A stretch of 64,000 nucleotides of DNA, from positions 1 to 64,000 of the forward strand of contig NZ_JALBYQ010000001.1 in assembly GCF_022678625.1 (NCBI RefSeq), in the 5' to 3' direction. The position numbers and the translations under genes were made by a program. Positions 35,656-45,037 of the stretch are shown here, in pieces. Every line of letters starts with the position of its first letter. The first letter of the stretch is position 1. The stretch comes from Aliiroseovarius subalbicans. GTDB lineage: Bacteria; Pseudomonadota; Alphaproteobacteria; Rhodobacterales; Rhodobacteraceae. The notes beneath the pieces are model-generated. The model worked only from the letters and a program-made list of their open reading frames with translations, made no database searches and had not been told where the DNA came from.

Positions 35656-37773
35656 TCAACCGTCGTAGTAGTTAGAATAGGCGCCATAGCTGTCACCATA
35701 CCCATAGCGTTTCATGCCCCGCATGTTGACCTGGTTCAGCGTCAGACCTGTGACCTTCACGTTTACATCCGAGAAGGATTTCAAACCTTGCTGCACCTGG
35801 CGGTGCGTGGTGCTGTCCCACTTCACGCAGTATATGATGGCGTCCGCACGTTGCCCGATCACGCGGGCGTCCGGCACGGCCAACACTGGCGGCGTGTCGA
35901 TGACGATATAGTCATAGGCCGCGCGCAGCTCGTCCAGAAAGGCACCGAAACGCTCGGACGAAAACACGTCGGCCGCATTGGTCGAGCTGCGTTCACCGAT
36001 CAGGATGTCGGCCTTCAGGTCCGGGTGGTGGAACACGGCGTCTTCCAGTTTTTCTTCCCCGGACAGAACGGCCAGAAGACCCTTCTTGTCGTGGATGTCG
36101 AAATATTCGGAAAACACCCGGCGTCGGATGTCGCCTTCGACCAGCAGAACTCTTTTTCCCAGACCCGACAAATTGTGGGTCAGGGCGATCGACAAGGTGG
36201 TCTTGCCTTCGCCAGGGATGGACGAGGTCGCCATGATAACCTGCGGCGGCTTGTCCATGTTCGACATCAGGATCGAGGTGCGCAGGTTGCGAATGGCCTC
36301 GACCGCAGCTGACGTCGGCTTGTCGGTCAGATACTTCAACACGTTCTTGCGGCGCCGAGCCGAAATCGACGGGATTTGACCCAGAACCGTGGTGTGTGTC
36401 CGCTTTTCCAGCTCCGGGGTTGAACGGAACGTGTTCAAACTCACCTCACGCAGCAGAACCAGGGTCGCCCCTGCCGCGGTCCCAAGCATCATGGATAGAA
36501 GCGTGATGACAAGCTTTCGCGGGGCGGACGGTGTGCGCGGCACGATGGCATGGGACAGAACGCGGCTGTCGGCCTGCTGTACGCCTTGCTGCACACTGGT
36601 TTCTTTCAGACGTGTCAGGAAATACTCATAAATCTGGCGGCTCGCGGTGGCTTCGCGTTGTAATTGTTGCAGTTGAACAAGGTCGTTGGACTGCTGTTCA
36701 ATACTCGCGCTCAGCTGATTGATCGTCGTCGACAACGCCTGCACCTGGCTTTTCGCCCGCGACACTTCCAGCCCGGCCCGTGCCAGAACCTGATCGAACC
36801 GGGCCGTAAAGGGGCTGAGGTCATTGGATTCCGAGGTTTCCAACCGAAGCAGAATCTGACGCAATATGGCATCGTTTGCGGCTTCGGCCATTGCGGCAGT
36901 GTCATTGCCCGCGGCGGTGCTCTGCAGCATCTCCAGACGGGCCGTGGTCTCGGCCAGTGTGGCCTTTCCGGCCGCCAACCGATCGCGCAGGTCTTTGACC
37001 TGTCGGTTCTGTGCCACCAGAGCTTCCTGGTTGATCAGGGAGGTGTTTGCGTTGAAATTCTCGACCTCGGCCTCGGCCGTTTCCAGGTCGACCTGTAATT
37101 GGGCAACCCGGTCCGTCAACCACTTGGTCGCCGATCGGGTTGCCTGAAACTTTACCTCAAGCTGGTCTTCGATATAGATATCTGCCAAGGAATTCGCCAA
37201 AAGAGAAGCCTTTTCAGGGCTTTCCGTGGTTGCGATGATGTTGAATACATAGCTCTGACGCACGTTCGAGATTTTAATGGATGCAAGGACGGCATCCACA
37301 ACTTGATTCAATACTTCGGTATCAGTGCGTTCGATTCTGGGTCGCGCGGTGCCGATTACCCGGGCAAAACGCCGCATGATGGTGTTGATCGAAAGCCGCT
37401 CTTCGCGCAGTGAAACGTTGAACTCCGGGTCCTTGGTCAAGTCCAGTCGGGTCACCAGCTTTTCCGCCAACCCGCGTGATCTCATCACTTCGATTTCGGT
37501 GTTGATACTGGTCTGGTCACCGGTCAAGCCTGTCATCACGCTGGTCAGGTCGACCACCTGTTCCTGGCGGCTTTCCAGGGTGACAACAGCTTTGGCCGTA
37601 TAGACCGGTGTGGCGATGCCATAGGCAAAATAAGCGCCCGCAAAGCCAACCAGGAACAGGCACAGGGCGATCCAGTGCTTGCCACGCCACAATGTGCGCA
37701 GGAGCTCCATCAAGTCGATCTCGTCAGTCTCTTGATGTGCGGGCGGGGAAAGACTTGGAGCGTTGGAGTGCAC
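35656..37773 (-). CDS. wzc: Polysaccharide co-polymerase and tyrosine autokinase, Wzc/ExoP-like
   Basis: The protein controls polymer length and export. A Wzz domain and first membrane helix (LFLVGFAGAYFAYG) lead to a long periplasmic coiled coil, and a second helix follows PSAPRKLVITLLSM. The cytoplasmic BY-kinase has Walker A SIPGEGKTTLSIALTHNL, Walker A' LLVEGDIRRRVF and Walker B DYIVIDTPPVL. The tail RYGYGDSYGAYSNYYDG is the tyrosine cluster that is phosphorylated. I chose GTG at 37773 (705 residues) because AAGGG sits eight bases before it; GTG at 37845 has its purines too close. Confidence 0.92.
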   Translation of the reverse strand: MHSNAPSLSPPAHQETDEIDLMELLRTLWRGKHWIALCLFLVGFAGAYFAYGIATPVYTAKAVVTLESRQEQVVDLTSVMTGLTGDQTSINTEIEVMRSRGLAEKLVTRLDLTKDPEFNVSLREERLSINTIMRRFARVIGTARPRIERTDTEVLNQVVDAVLASIKISNVRQSYVFNIIATTESPEKASLLANSLADIYIEDQLEVKFQATRSATKWLTDRVAQLQVDLETAEAEVENFNANTSLINQEALVAQNRQVKDLRDRLAAGKATLAETTARLEMLQSTAAGNDTAAMAEAANDAILRQILLRLETSESNDLSPFTARFDQVLARAGLEVSRAKSQVQALSTTINQLSASIEQQSNDLVQLQQLQREATASRQIYEYFLTRLKETSVQQGVQQADSRVLSHAIVPRTPSAPRKLVITLLSMMLGTAAGATLVLLREVSLNTFRSTPELEKRTHTTVLGQIPSISARRRKNVLKYLTDKPTSAAVEAIRNLRTSILMSNMDKPPQVIMATSSIPGEGKTTLSIALTHNLSGLGKRVLLVEGDIRRRVFSEYFDIHDKKGLLAVLSGEEKLEDAVFHHPDLKADILIGERSSTNAADVFSSERFGAFLDELRAAYDYIVIDTPPVLAVPDARVIGQRADAIIYCVKWDSTTHRQVQQGLKSFSDVNVKVTGLTLNQVNMRGMKRYGYGDSYGAYSNYYDG

Positions 37774-37971
37774 AGCTGGACCCTTTTCGGCAATAGACAG
37801 AATGGCGGCCGCGTTCCCCGCCTGCCGAGCGACGGAAACAAGCACTCCCTCAACTCAAGGGTGAGTAAACTGTAGACCCAATCGGTAAGGTTGTATATCG
37901 TTTAGGTGATGTAAACCGGCTCTTGTTTGCTGCGATCGCAAGCTGTTGTCTTTGTAACGTGGACTTGGGAA
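37774..37971. promoter_or_regulatory. Divergent promoter region of wzc and capD, with a palindrome
   Basis: These 198 bases separate two divergent polysaccharide genes and are AT-richer than their flanks around 37866-37920. The palindrome TGCGATCGCA lies at 37931-37940, about 32 bases before the capD start, where a regulator could bind. No known operator was recognised. Confidence 0.45.
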
Positions 37972-39879
37972 ATGAGTCTTGTTCGCCTTCACGCCTTGCC
38001 ACGTCGCACCAAGCGGCTGATTTTCCTTGTCGCTGATACGGTTCTGATCCCGATCAGCCTGTATGTTGCTTTTGCCCTACGCTATGGCACCGCGCTCCCC
38101 TTGCCGCGCATCGGTGACGCCTGGGTTCTTCTGCCGATCATGGCCGGTATCGGGGCGTTTGTTGTGAATGCGCTACGGTTGTCGCAGATCAAACTCAACG
38201 CCTTTGAGAACCGGGCGGTGCTGCAGATCGGATTTGCGGCAGGTTTGCTTGCCCTTCTGGTCATGGCGATCAGCTATCTTTTGAACCTGTCGGCGCCACG
38301 ATCGGTGCCGGTGATCTTCGGGTCCGTCTTCTTTCTGCTGTCTGTCACGCTGCGGGTTCTGGGCCTTCACTTTCTGAATTCAATCACCAGGGCCGAGCGG
38401 GGGGCTGTGCATGTGGCGATCTACGGCGCAGGGGCTGCGGGCATTCAACTTGCGTCCGCCCTGCGGCAATCTCACGAAGCTCGCCCGATGGTGTTTCTGG
38501 ATGACAATCCGAACCTGCATGGCTTGATGGTGGCCGGGCTCCCGGTTCGGTCCCCGGATGAAGCCCTTCCGCTTGTGGCCAGGCACGGCATCAAACGTGT
38601 GCTGGTGGCCATGCCGTCGGCACCGCGCGCCCGACGCGACGTGATCATTCAATGCCTTGCTCAACTCGACGTCGAGGTCCAGGTCCTGCCATCCTACATC
38701 GACCTGATGGCGGGAAAGGGGCTTGAGGACCAGTTGCGCGCGGTGTCCCCGGATGAGCTTCTGGGGCGCGACAAGGTGGATCTCGACATCCCGGAAATCA
38801 CCAAGGCCTATGCGGGCCGCGTGGTGATGGTGACGGGGGCAGGGGGTTCTATCGGTTCGGAACTGTGTCGCCAGTTGTTGGAATGCAAACCGGCCCGCAT
38901 TATCTTGTTCGAGCAGGCGGAATATCAGCTCTATTCAATCGACCAGGAGATGCAGCCGTTGTCCGAAGCCTCCGGCGTGCCCGTGGTCGCGCGTCTTGGA
39001 TCGGTCACTTCGATGGCACGGGTTGCCAGCGTGATCGCCGAGGAAGGCGTCGAGATCATCTTGCACGCCGCCGCCTACAAACACGTGCCGCTTGTCGAAG
39101 GAAACGAGCTTGAAGGCGTGCACAACAACGTGTTTGGCACGATGACCGTCGCCGAAGCCGCGCAGATCGCGGGGTTGGAACGTTGCATTCTAGTCTCCAC
39201 CGACAAGGCGGTGCGACCGACCAATGTCATGGGGGCCTCCAAGCGGATGGCGGAAATTGTGTTGCAGGATTTGCAGACCCGCAGCGACAAGACCAGCTTT
39301 TCAATGGTGCGGTTTGGCAATGTTCTGGGTTCTTCTGGTTCCGTTCTTCCGCTGTTTCAGAAACAGATCGCAGCCGGCGGGCCCGTCACCGTAACCCACC
39401 CCGAGGTCACAAGGTATTTCATGACCATTCCCGAAGCCGCGCGTCTGGTCCTTCTGGCCGGTGCGTTCTCAACCCGTGCTGATGTGTTTGTATTGGACAT
39501 GGGCGCGCCGAAAAAGATCCTCGACCTGGCGCGGCAGATGATCTCCCTGTCAGGCCGCACGGTCAAGGACCCGGCCTCGGGCATAGGGGATATCGCGATT
39601 GAAATCAGCGGGATGCGCCCGGGGGAAAAGCTGTATGAGGAGCTTTTGATTGATGACGACAGTCTGGTTCACACGCCGCATCCGAAGATTTTGCGGGCGC
39701 AGGAAAAGGGCCTGTCACACACCCAGGTGGCCGCGATGATCAGCGAAGCACAAACGGCGATTGAGCAAGGTGACGTGTCGCGATTGCGCCACGCTATCTG
39801 GACTTACATCGACGGCTACCGGCGCGCCGATGGCGACGGTCGTGTTGCACCAAACGCCGAGCTGCTCGAGTCTTCATGA
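37972..39879 (+). CDS. capD: Nucleoside-diphosphate-sugar 4,6-dehydratase, CapD/WbpM family
   Basis: A 635-residue membrane protein with about four N-terminal helices (to about residue 130), a first Rossmann-like region (VAIYGAGAAGIQLASAL), and a C-terminal SDR dehydratase with GAGGSIGSELCRQLL. It makes UDP-4-keto-6-deoxy-GlcNAc, precursor of QuiNAc, FucNAc or bacillosamine. The catalytic stretch NVMGASKR has Met where most SDRs have Tyr, as in WbpM. The ATG at 37972 is preferred; a start at 37927 is possible. It likely supplies a deoxyamino sugar to the repeat unit or the initiating transferase. Confidence 0.92.
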   Translation: MSLVRLHALPRRTKRLIFLVADTVLIPISLYVAFALRYGTALPLPRIGDAWVLLPIMAGIGAFVVNALRLSQIKLNAFENRAVLQIGFAAGLLALLVMAISYLLNLSAPRSVPVIFGSVFFLLSVTLRVLGLHFLNSITRAERGAVHVAIYGAGAAGIQLASALRQSHEARPMVFLDDNPNLHGLMVAGLPVRSPDEALPLVARHGIKRVLVAMPSAPRARRDVIIQCLAQLDVEVQVLPSYIDLMAGKGLEDQLRAVSPDELLGRDKVDLDIPEITKAYAGRVVMVTGAGGSIGSELCRQLLECKPARIILFEQAEYQLYSIDQEMQPLSEASGVPVVARLGSVTSMARVASVIAEEGVEIILHAAAYKHVPLVEGNELEGVHNNVFGTMTVAEAAQIAGLERCILVSTDKAVRPTNVMGASKRMAEIVLQDLQTRSDKTSFSMVRFGNVLGSSGSVLPLFQKQIAAGGPVTVTHPEVTRYFMTIPEAARLVLLAGAFSTRADVFVLDMGAPKKILDLARQMISLSGRTVKDPASGIGDIAIEISGMRPGEKLYEELLIDDDSLVHTPHPKILRAQEKGLSHTQVAAMISEAQTAIEQGDVSRLRHAIWTYIDGYRRADGDGRVAPNAELLESS

Positions 39880-39900
39880 TTCCTTAGTCCACGTTCCCTA

Positions 39901-39968
39901 CCCTGTCGGTCTGAAGCTGACAGGGCTGTCCGGACGCGCCTCGCGTCCGAGACAGAGAACGGACAGGG
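39901..39968 (+). promoter_or_regulatory. Two strong hairpins with a possible ribosome-site switch
   Basis: CCCTGTC (39901-39907) pairs with GACAGGG (39919-39925). Next, CTGTC-CGGACGCG (39926-39938) pairs with CGCGTCCG-A-GACAG (39942-39955) as 13 pairs with one bulged A and a CCT loop. GACAGGG recurs at 39962-39968, overlapping the AGGGG ribosome site of the next gene, so CCCTGTC could pair with either copy. No U-run is present. The alternative folding is inference. Confidence 0.5.
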
Positions 39969-39980
39969 GTACGCAAAGCC

Positions 39981-40739
39981 ATGCATATTGACCAAAGCGC
40001 GTTCCAGCGCGCGATTGTTACCCGATCGCGTCGCGCCCGATTGCTGGACATTGCCGTTTCCGTGATGGCGCTGGCTCTGACCGGGCCGCTTCTTGTGATT
40101 GCGGCTCTTGGTATCAAGCTGTCGTCTCCGGGGCCCATATTTTTTGTTTCGGACCGGGTTGGGCGTGGTGGGCACGCGTTTCGCATGGTGAAACTACGCA
40201 CTTTGCATTGTCATGCTCCCGGCTCGTTCCTTGTCGGGGCAGGCGATGCGCGCCTGTTTCCCTTTGGGCGGCTATTGCGCAAGACCCGGCTGGACGAGGT
40301 GCCGCAATTCCTGAATGTCTTGCGCGGCGACATGGCTCTGGTCGGGCCACGCCCGCGCGTTCACGAAGTGGCCGACAGGCACTACATTGACTGGATGACA
40401 TCGATCATGAACTACCTGCCGGGCATGACCAGCCCCGGCACGCTGTACCAGGTGACGATCGAAGACAAGACAATCGTGCGGGCGGGGTGTGAGCGGTTCT
40501 ACGGCCTGCACATCCTACCGCGTCAGGTGATGATTGATCTGTCCTATCTGGACACCGCCACGCTTCGATCAGACCTTGTGGTGATTGCCACAACCCTGTG
40601 GATTTTGGTTCAACACGCGGCTGGGCGGGTGGCACACTTTCCCGAACGCTACCGGGTCGTAAAGGATCGCACGCCGCTGGGTGTGCGTGGTCGGTTCGAA
40701 ACAAGCGGGGCGGCGGGGCAGGATCATGGTTGTGGATGA
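39981..40739 (+). CDS. Second initiating sugar transferase (ExoY/PssY-like)
   Basis: At 252 residues, another monotopic phosphoglycosyltransferase. A membrane segment at residues 23-45 is followed by KLRTLHCHAPGSF, RKTRLDEVPQFLNVLRGD and LVGPRPRVHEV. It is longer at the C-terminus than the one at 30159 and has GMTSPGTLYQVTIED in place of the usual RPGITG..., so acceptor or sugar may differ. It lies 101 bases after capD, behind a structured leader, and probably shares its transcript. Confidence 0.87.
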   Translation: MHIDQSAFQRAIVTRSRRARLLDIAVSVMALALTGPLLVIAALGIKLSSPGPIFFVSDRVGRGGHAFRMVKLRTLHCHAPGSFLVGAGDARLFPFGRLLRKTRLDEVPQFLNVLRGDMALVGPRPRVHEVADRHYIDWMTSIMNYLPGMTSPGTLYQVTIEDKTIVRAGCERFYGLHILPRQVMIDLSYLDTATLRSDLVVIATTLWILVQHAAGRVAHFPERYRVVKDRTPLGVRGRFETSGAAGQDHGCG

Positions 40740-40800
40740 CGGTCCGGGGCAAGCCTGATATGCCCTTACACAGATGTAACTCTCTTTGTGTGACGCCCCC

Positions 40801-41589
40801 ATGCTCAATCGCCTCAAGTCGGTTTTTTCCAAATCCGCCTCTGCCTCGATGGCCGGGGTGTCAGTCACGGGTCTGCATCCTGACCGCCCGTTTTTCGCAA
40901 TTGGTGATGTGCACGGTTGTCATACGAAAATGAACACAGTGCTGCACAAGATCGCGGCGGATCGGACGGCCTCCGACCTGGACGAGGCAGCCCTGGTCTT
41001 CATGGGCGACTTTGTTGACCGCGGACCAGACAGCGCCAGCGTCCTGCGCGAGGTGCGTGCGGCTCAAGTCGCGGCCCCACAAGATGTCATCTGCTTGATC
41101 GGAAACCACGAATTGATGATGCAATCCTTTCTCGAAGACCCGTTGGGGCGCGGTTTGCGCTGGCTCGGGTTCGGCGGGCAGGAGACGCTTCGAAGCTTTG
41201 ACATTGCACCGGTGTCTGCCAAGGCGGATGGCGAGGCCATTATGGACGCGGCAGACGCGCTTGAAGACTGCCTGACGGTCGAGGGCTTGCTGGACTGGTT
41301 GCGTGACCAACCGTTGTCATGGCAGTCGGGCAACGTCTTGTGCGTGCATGCCGGGTTGGACCCGGATCTTTCGCCCGAAAACCACCGACCAAACCACTTT
41401 GCCTGGGGCCACAGGGATTTTCTGACCCGGCCGCGCAACGATGGGTTGTGGGTCGTGCATGGGCACACGATCACAAAGCGGCCCAGCTGTTCGGACGGGC
41501 GGATCGCAGTGGACACCGGCGCCTTCAAGGGTGGAAAACTGACCGCGGCGGCTGTGTCCAAGGGGAAATGCAGGTTTTTGCAAAGCTGA
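40801..41589 (+). CDS. Metallophosphoesterase, serine/threonine protein phosphatase-like
   Basis: This 262-residue cytoplasmic enzyme has the PPP-type metal motifs in order: GDVHGCHTKM (about residue 38), GDFVDRGPDS, IGNHELM and, near the end, VVHGHT. Relatives include bacterial PrpA-type phosphatases and ApaH-like enzymes. Lying inside the polysaccharide locus it might counter a kinase there, but Wzc is a tyrosine kinase, so this is only a guess. The ATG at 40801 starts MLNRLKSVFSK; a GTG 15 bases earlier is less likely. Confidence 0.85.
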   Translation: MLNRLKSVFSKSASASMAGVSVTGLHPDRPFFAIGDVHGCHTKMNTVLHKIAADRTASDLDEAALVFMGDFVDRGPDSASVLREVRAAQVAAPQDVICLIGNHELMMQSFLEDPLGRGLRWLGFGGQETLRSFDIAPVSAKADGEAIMDAADALEDCLTVEGLLDWLRDQPLSWQSGNVLCVHAGLDPDLSPENHRPNHFAWGHRDFLTRPRNDGLWVVHGHTITKRPSCSDGRIAVDTGAFKGGKLTAAAVSKGKCRFLQS

Positions 41590-41974
41590 GGGGCGCACGA
41601 AAGAGTGTTGCTCACCTATAGATGCAGCGCCGGTTCGCCCAATCCATCCGACCGGTAAAGTCATTAGGTTTCAATATTCTGATGGGTTCATGTGCCGGTG
41701 ACGCGTCGAGAGAGATGATGCCGTGTCGGCAGGTAAAAGTTTCGTTTTAGGGAAATGGCGAGGCTAGGGGAAGTTGCTATGACCCGAGCCCACGGAGCAA
41801 TCGTTTTTTGAGGGTCAGGGGCGTTGTCCCGGTTGCGTGAGCGCGGTTGTTTTCACAACGCAGCCCCGCAATATTGGATGAAACTGTGGGATATTGTGGT
41901 CGAACATCAACTTAAGGTTGCGCGCGTGGGCTATTTGCTCGAAAACGGTTGCCAATAGCCCAAGGGGACGTGTC
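41590..41974 (+). other. 385-base promoter region of the Wza-like gene
   Basis: No coding frame is convincing. CCGCAATAT (41866-41874) and ATATTGTGG (41891-41899) form a nine-bp dyad with one G-U, about 76 bases before the gene, and could be an operator. TGACCC and GGGTCA around 41770-41816 form a looser inverted repeat. The region is AT-richer than its surroundings and probably carries the promoter. Confidence 0.4.
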
Positions 41975-43312
41975 GTGAAAAAGCTTCTGGTCGGATTGGC
42001 GTTTGGATTTTTGAGTGCTTGTGGCGCGGCCTATATCTCTCCCTCCGTCGATTTCAGCGATGACAATGTGACCGTGGTTGAGATCACCCAGAACAGTTTA
42101 GCCCAGGCGAACGCTTCGGCTTTTACGCCGCGCGCGCTTCCGGCCGTGTTCTTCCAGGACGCAGGTGGGGTTACCGGCATGCGCGGCATCGGCGCAGTGC
42201 CCGCGGCCAGCGCAACACCACAAACCCGCCCCACCAGCCTTCAGACCCGCATTCCGCCCGAGGTTCCGGCAGGGCCCTATCGCATCGGCGTCGGGGATGT
42301 TGTGCTTCTTGCGACCAAAGGCGCCGGCACCACGGTCGAAGAACTGTCCGGGCTGCTGGCGGCGCAGAACCGGCGGCAGGGCTATACCATTCAGGACGAT
42401 GGCGCCGCTGCCATCCCGGATGTGGGCCGCATTCGGCTGGCAGGGCTGACCCTGGAGGAGGCCGAAGTTGAGCTGTTCCAGGCACTGGTGGAAAACCAGA
42501 TCGACCCGTCGTTCAGCCTGGAAATCGCTGAATTCAATTCGCAGAGGGTCTCGGTGGGGGGCGCGGTTCACAAGCCGAAGGTCGCCAAAATCACCCTGAC
42601 CCCCCTGCACCTGGACGAAGCCATTTTGGCGGCCGGTGGGGTGGACGTCGAAGATCGCGAATACGCGACGATCCGCATCTATCGCGATGGCACCTTGTAT
42701 CAACTGCCGATGACCGCCTATCTGGAAAACCGCGCCATGCAGCGGATCCGCATGAAGGATGGCGACAGCGTGTTCGTGGATACAGAATACGAATTGTCCA
42801 AGGCTCAGGCCTACTTCCAGGAACAGATTACGCTAGGGGACTATCGCCGCTCGGCGCGCACCGCCGCGCTGGATGAACTGCAATCTGCGGTCAATCTGCG
42901 ACGTGCCGCCCTGGCCGAGCAGCGGGAAAACTTCCAGGCCCGCGTGGCCCTGGCCGCAGTCGAGCGCGATTATGTCTATCTGGTTGGCGAAGTGACCCGG
43001 CCGGGCCGGTTCGAAATGCCGTTCGGCCACAAGGCGACGCTGGCGGACGCGCTGTTCTCCGACGGCGGATTCTCCAGCGAAACCGGCAACCCGTCGCAGA
43101 TCTATCTGCTGCGGGACATGAACGGCGACGGGCAGGTGACCGCCTGGCACCTGAACGCGCGTAACGCGGCGAATTTCCTGCTGGCCACCCGGTTGGAGGT
43201 GCGCCCCAATGACGTGGTGTTCATTGCCGAACAGCCGATCACCAAGTGGAACCGCGTGATCCAGCAGTTTGTGCCCAGCCTGATCACCGCCGGGGTGGCG
43301 GCGGCCAACTAA
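41975..43312 (+). CDS. wza: Outer-membrane polysaccharide export lipoprotein, Wza-like
   Basis: The 445-residue protein starts at GTG 41975 with AGGGG upstream and has a lipoprotein signal, lipobox LSAC. The Poly_export domain begins near YRIGVGDVVLLATKG; SLBB-type soluble domains follow (RVSVGGAVHKPKV and VYLVGEVTRPGRFEM). It should form the outer-membrane channel that works with Wzc. It ends the exopolysaccharide locus. Its stop overlaps that of the hydrogenase protease by four bases on the other strand. Confidence 0.9.
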   Translation: MKKLLVGLAFGFLSACGAAYISPSVDFSDDNVTVVEITQNSLAQANASAFTPRALPAVFFQDAGGVTGMRGIGAVPAASATPQTRPTSLQTRIPPEVPAGPYRIGVGDVVLLATKGAGTTVEELSGLLAAQNRRQGYTIQDDGAAAIPDVGRIRLAGLTLEEAEVELFQALVENQIDPSFSLEIAEFNSQRVSVGGAVHKPKVAKITLTPLHLDEAILAAGGVDVEDREYATIRIYRDGTLYQLPMTAYLENRAMQRIRMKDGDSVFVDTEYELSKAQAYFQEQITLGDYRRSARTAALDELQSAVNLRRAALAEQRENFQARVALAAVERDYVYLVGEVTRPGRFEMPFGHKATLADALFSDGGFSSETGNPSQIYLLRDMNGDGQVTAWHLNARNAANFLLATRLEVRPNDVVFIAEQPITKWNRVIQQFVPSLITAGVAAAN

Positions 43313-43758
43313 GGCGTCATCAATTCCGCGATGCAATGCTCAACGGCTTCCGCCACGGCGGGGGCCATTTGCGTTCCCATGTCGAAACAGGCGCCTTCGA
43401 TGGCGAAGACCTCGCAGCGGGCGGGCAGCATGTCCAGAGCCCGCGCAAGCTCCACCGCTTCGCCCACGCCATAGCCGTGGCTGGACAGGGGCGACAGGAA
43501 CGGGGGCAGGGGCGCGTCAAGCGCATCGAACCGGTGGATCGTGCCTGGGGACGCGCCCGAGCGGCAGGCATCGACCAGGATCACGTGATCGCGGGTTTCA
43601 AACAGCGGCACCAAGTCGGCGGCCACGCCCGCGCTTTCGACCACCTCTCCGGGAAATCCCGCGTCGCGCAGCCCCTGCGCCACGTGTCGCCCGGCGGCAT
43701 CATCGCCCGCATAGATGTTGCCAACCCCGATGACCAGCGGGTGGTCAGCCGCGGTCAA
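43309..43758 (-). CDS. [NiFe]-hydrogenase maturation protease (HyaD/HycI family)
   Basis: About 149 residues. This nickel-checking endopeptidase trims the C-terminus of the hydrogenase large subunit once the metal centre is in place. [20 protein letters not shown] with its GVGN...DD holds the first metal ligand, ILVDACRSG follows, and [12 protein letters not shown] supplies the conserved His region. The start is taken as TTG at 43758, with GGAG seven bases upstream, inside the end of the large-subunit gene; TTG at 43764 is possible. It ends the hydrogenase operon. Confidence 0.85.
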   Translation of the reverse strand: MTAADHPLVIGVGNIYAGDDAAGRHVAQGLRDAGFPGEVVESAGVAADLVPLFETRDHVILVDACRSGASPGTIHRFDALDAPLPPFLSPLSSHGYGVGEAVELARALDMLPARCEVFAIEGACFDMGTQMAPAVAEAVEHCIAELMTP

Positions 43759-45037
43759 TATCAAGCTCCAGGAAATGCGTGGCGCAGCTGATACAGGGGT
43801 CATAATTGCGGATCGTCTGTTCACACAGCAGCAGGATATCTTCGTCTGGCTGGTCCAGAATGTCACCGATGAAGCTTTGCAGGTCTTCTTCGATCGACGG
43901 CTGGTTTTGCGACGTGGGCGGCACGATCAGGGCGGTCTTGATGCTGCCGTCGTCGTTCAGCTCATAGCGGTGGAACAAAAGCCCGCGCGGTGCTTCGGTG
44001 GCGGCCATGCCAACGCCCGCGCGCGGCTCATAGGCGACAAAGGGCGCGTCGGGCTCTTCGTAGGCGTCGATGATGCGCAGCGCTTCGTCCACGGCATACA
44101 GCCCTTCGATCGCGCGCACGGTGATCGAGCGGTAGGGGTTGCGGTTGTCACGCGGCAGCCCGACCCGTTCGGCGGCGGCCTTGGCCCGGTCCGACAGAAG
44201 ATCATAGGCGTTGTTGAAGCGCGGCACCGGGCCACAGAGGTAGGAACTGCCGTCCACCATGAAGCCCTGAAGCGCGTTGGAATGGGCCACGTGTTCCTCA
44301 CGGAAATGCGCGGGCCAATCGGTCACGTCGATGTCCAGACCTTTTGACGACACCACGCGGCCCTCGTTCATCGGGTATTCGTCCGGGTGGGACAGCGACA
44401 CCATCGTGTAGTCGCGTTCCTTGTCCGGGAAGGTAAAGCTGGCGGTCCAGTCGACGAACTTTTCAGCCAGATCACGTGCCTTCAGCAATTGTTCGCGCAG
44501 GGGGGCAAAATCGGTCTTGCGCGGCACTTTGTAAAAGCCGCCGACGCGCACGTTGATCGGGTGGATTTCCCGCCCGCCCACGAAGGTGACAATCGCATTG
44601 CCCGCCTTTTTGTATTCCAACGCCAGTTTTACCGCGTCGCCGTGGCCGTCATTCGCCATCTCGATCGCCCCGGCATAGCCAAGGAAATCGGGCGCATGCA
44701 GCATCGCGGCGTGCAGGATGTGGCTTTCGATCCATTCGCCACAGTACAGAAGCCGGCGCAGGTCGCGCAGGGGGCCGTCGACCGTGATGCCCAGGGCCAT
44801 CTCCATCGCGTGCACGCTCGACATCTGATAGGCGACCGGGCAGATACCACAGATGCGCGCGGTGATATCGGGGGCTTCCATGTGGTCGCGGCCTTGCAGG
44901 AAGGCTTCGAAAAAGCGCGGCGGCTCGAAAATGCGGAACTCGGTGCCGACGATTTCACCGTCGCGCACCACGACCTTGAAGGCGCCTTCGCCTTCGACCC
45001 GGGCCAGCATGTCGACCTTGATGACCTTGTCATTCAT
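43745..45037 (-). CDS. hydA: [NiFe]-hydrogenase large (alpha) subunit, group 3b type
   Basis: The 430-residue subunit carries the Ni-Fe site. The N-terminal ligands are in [12 protein letters not shown] and the C-terminal ones in DPCISCATH. Nine residues follow that His (FLELDIDRG), the piece expected to be removed by the protease encoded next. Similarity is to the alpha subunits of cytoplasmic NAD(P)-linked sulfhydrogenases, not to membrane uptake enzymes; there is no twin-arginine signal on the small subunit. The ATG at 45037 gives [11 protein letters not shown]; the frame upstream belongs to a shadow. Confidence 0.93.
   Translation of the reverse strand: MNDKVIKVDMLARVEGEGAFKVVVRDGEIVGTEFRIFEPPRFFEAFLQGRDHMEAPDITARICGICPVAYQMSSVHAMEMALGITVDGPLRDLRRLLYCGEWIESHILHAAMLHAPDFLGYAGAIEMANDGHGDAVKLALEYKKAGNAIVTFVGGREIHPINVRVGGFYKVPRKTDFAPLREQLLKARDLAEKFVDWTASFTFPDKERDYTMVSLSHPDEYPMNEGRVVSSKGLDIDVTDWPAHFREEHVAHSNALQGFMVDGSSYLCGPVPRFNNAYDLLSDRAKAAAERVGLPRDNRNPYRSITVRAIEGLYAVDEALRIIDAYEEPDAPFVAYEPRAGVGMAATEAPRGLLFHRYELNDDGSIKTALIVPPTSQNQPSIEEDLQSFIGDILDQPDEDILLLCEQTIRNYDPCISCATHFLELDIDRG

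Noticed and set aside
39926-39955. Strong hairpin after capD as a terminator
   Set aside because: It lacks a U-run and lies close to the next gene's ribosome site, so a leader-structure role fits better.
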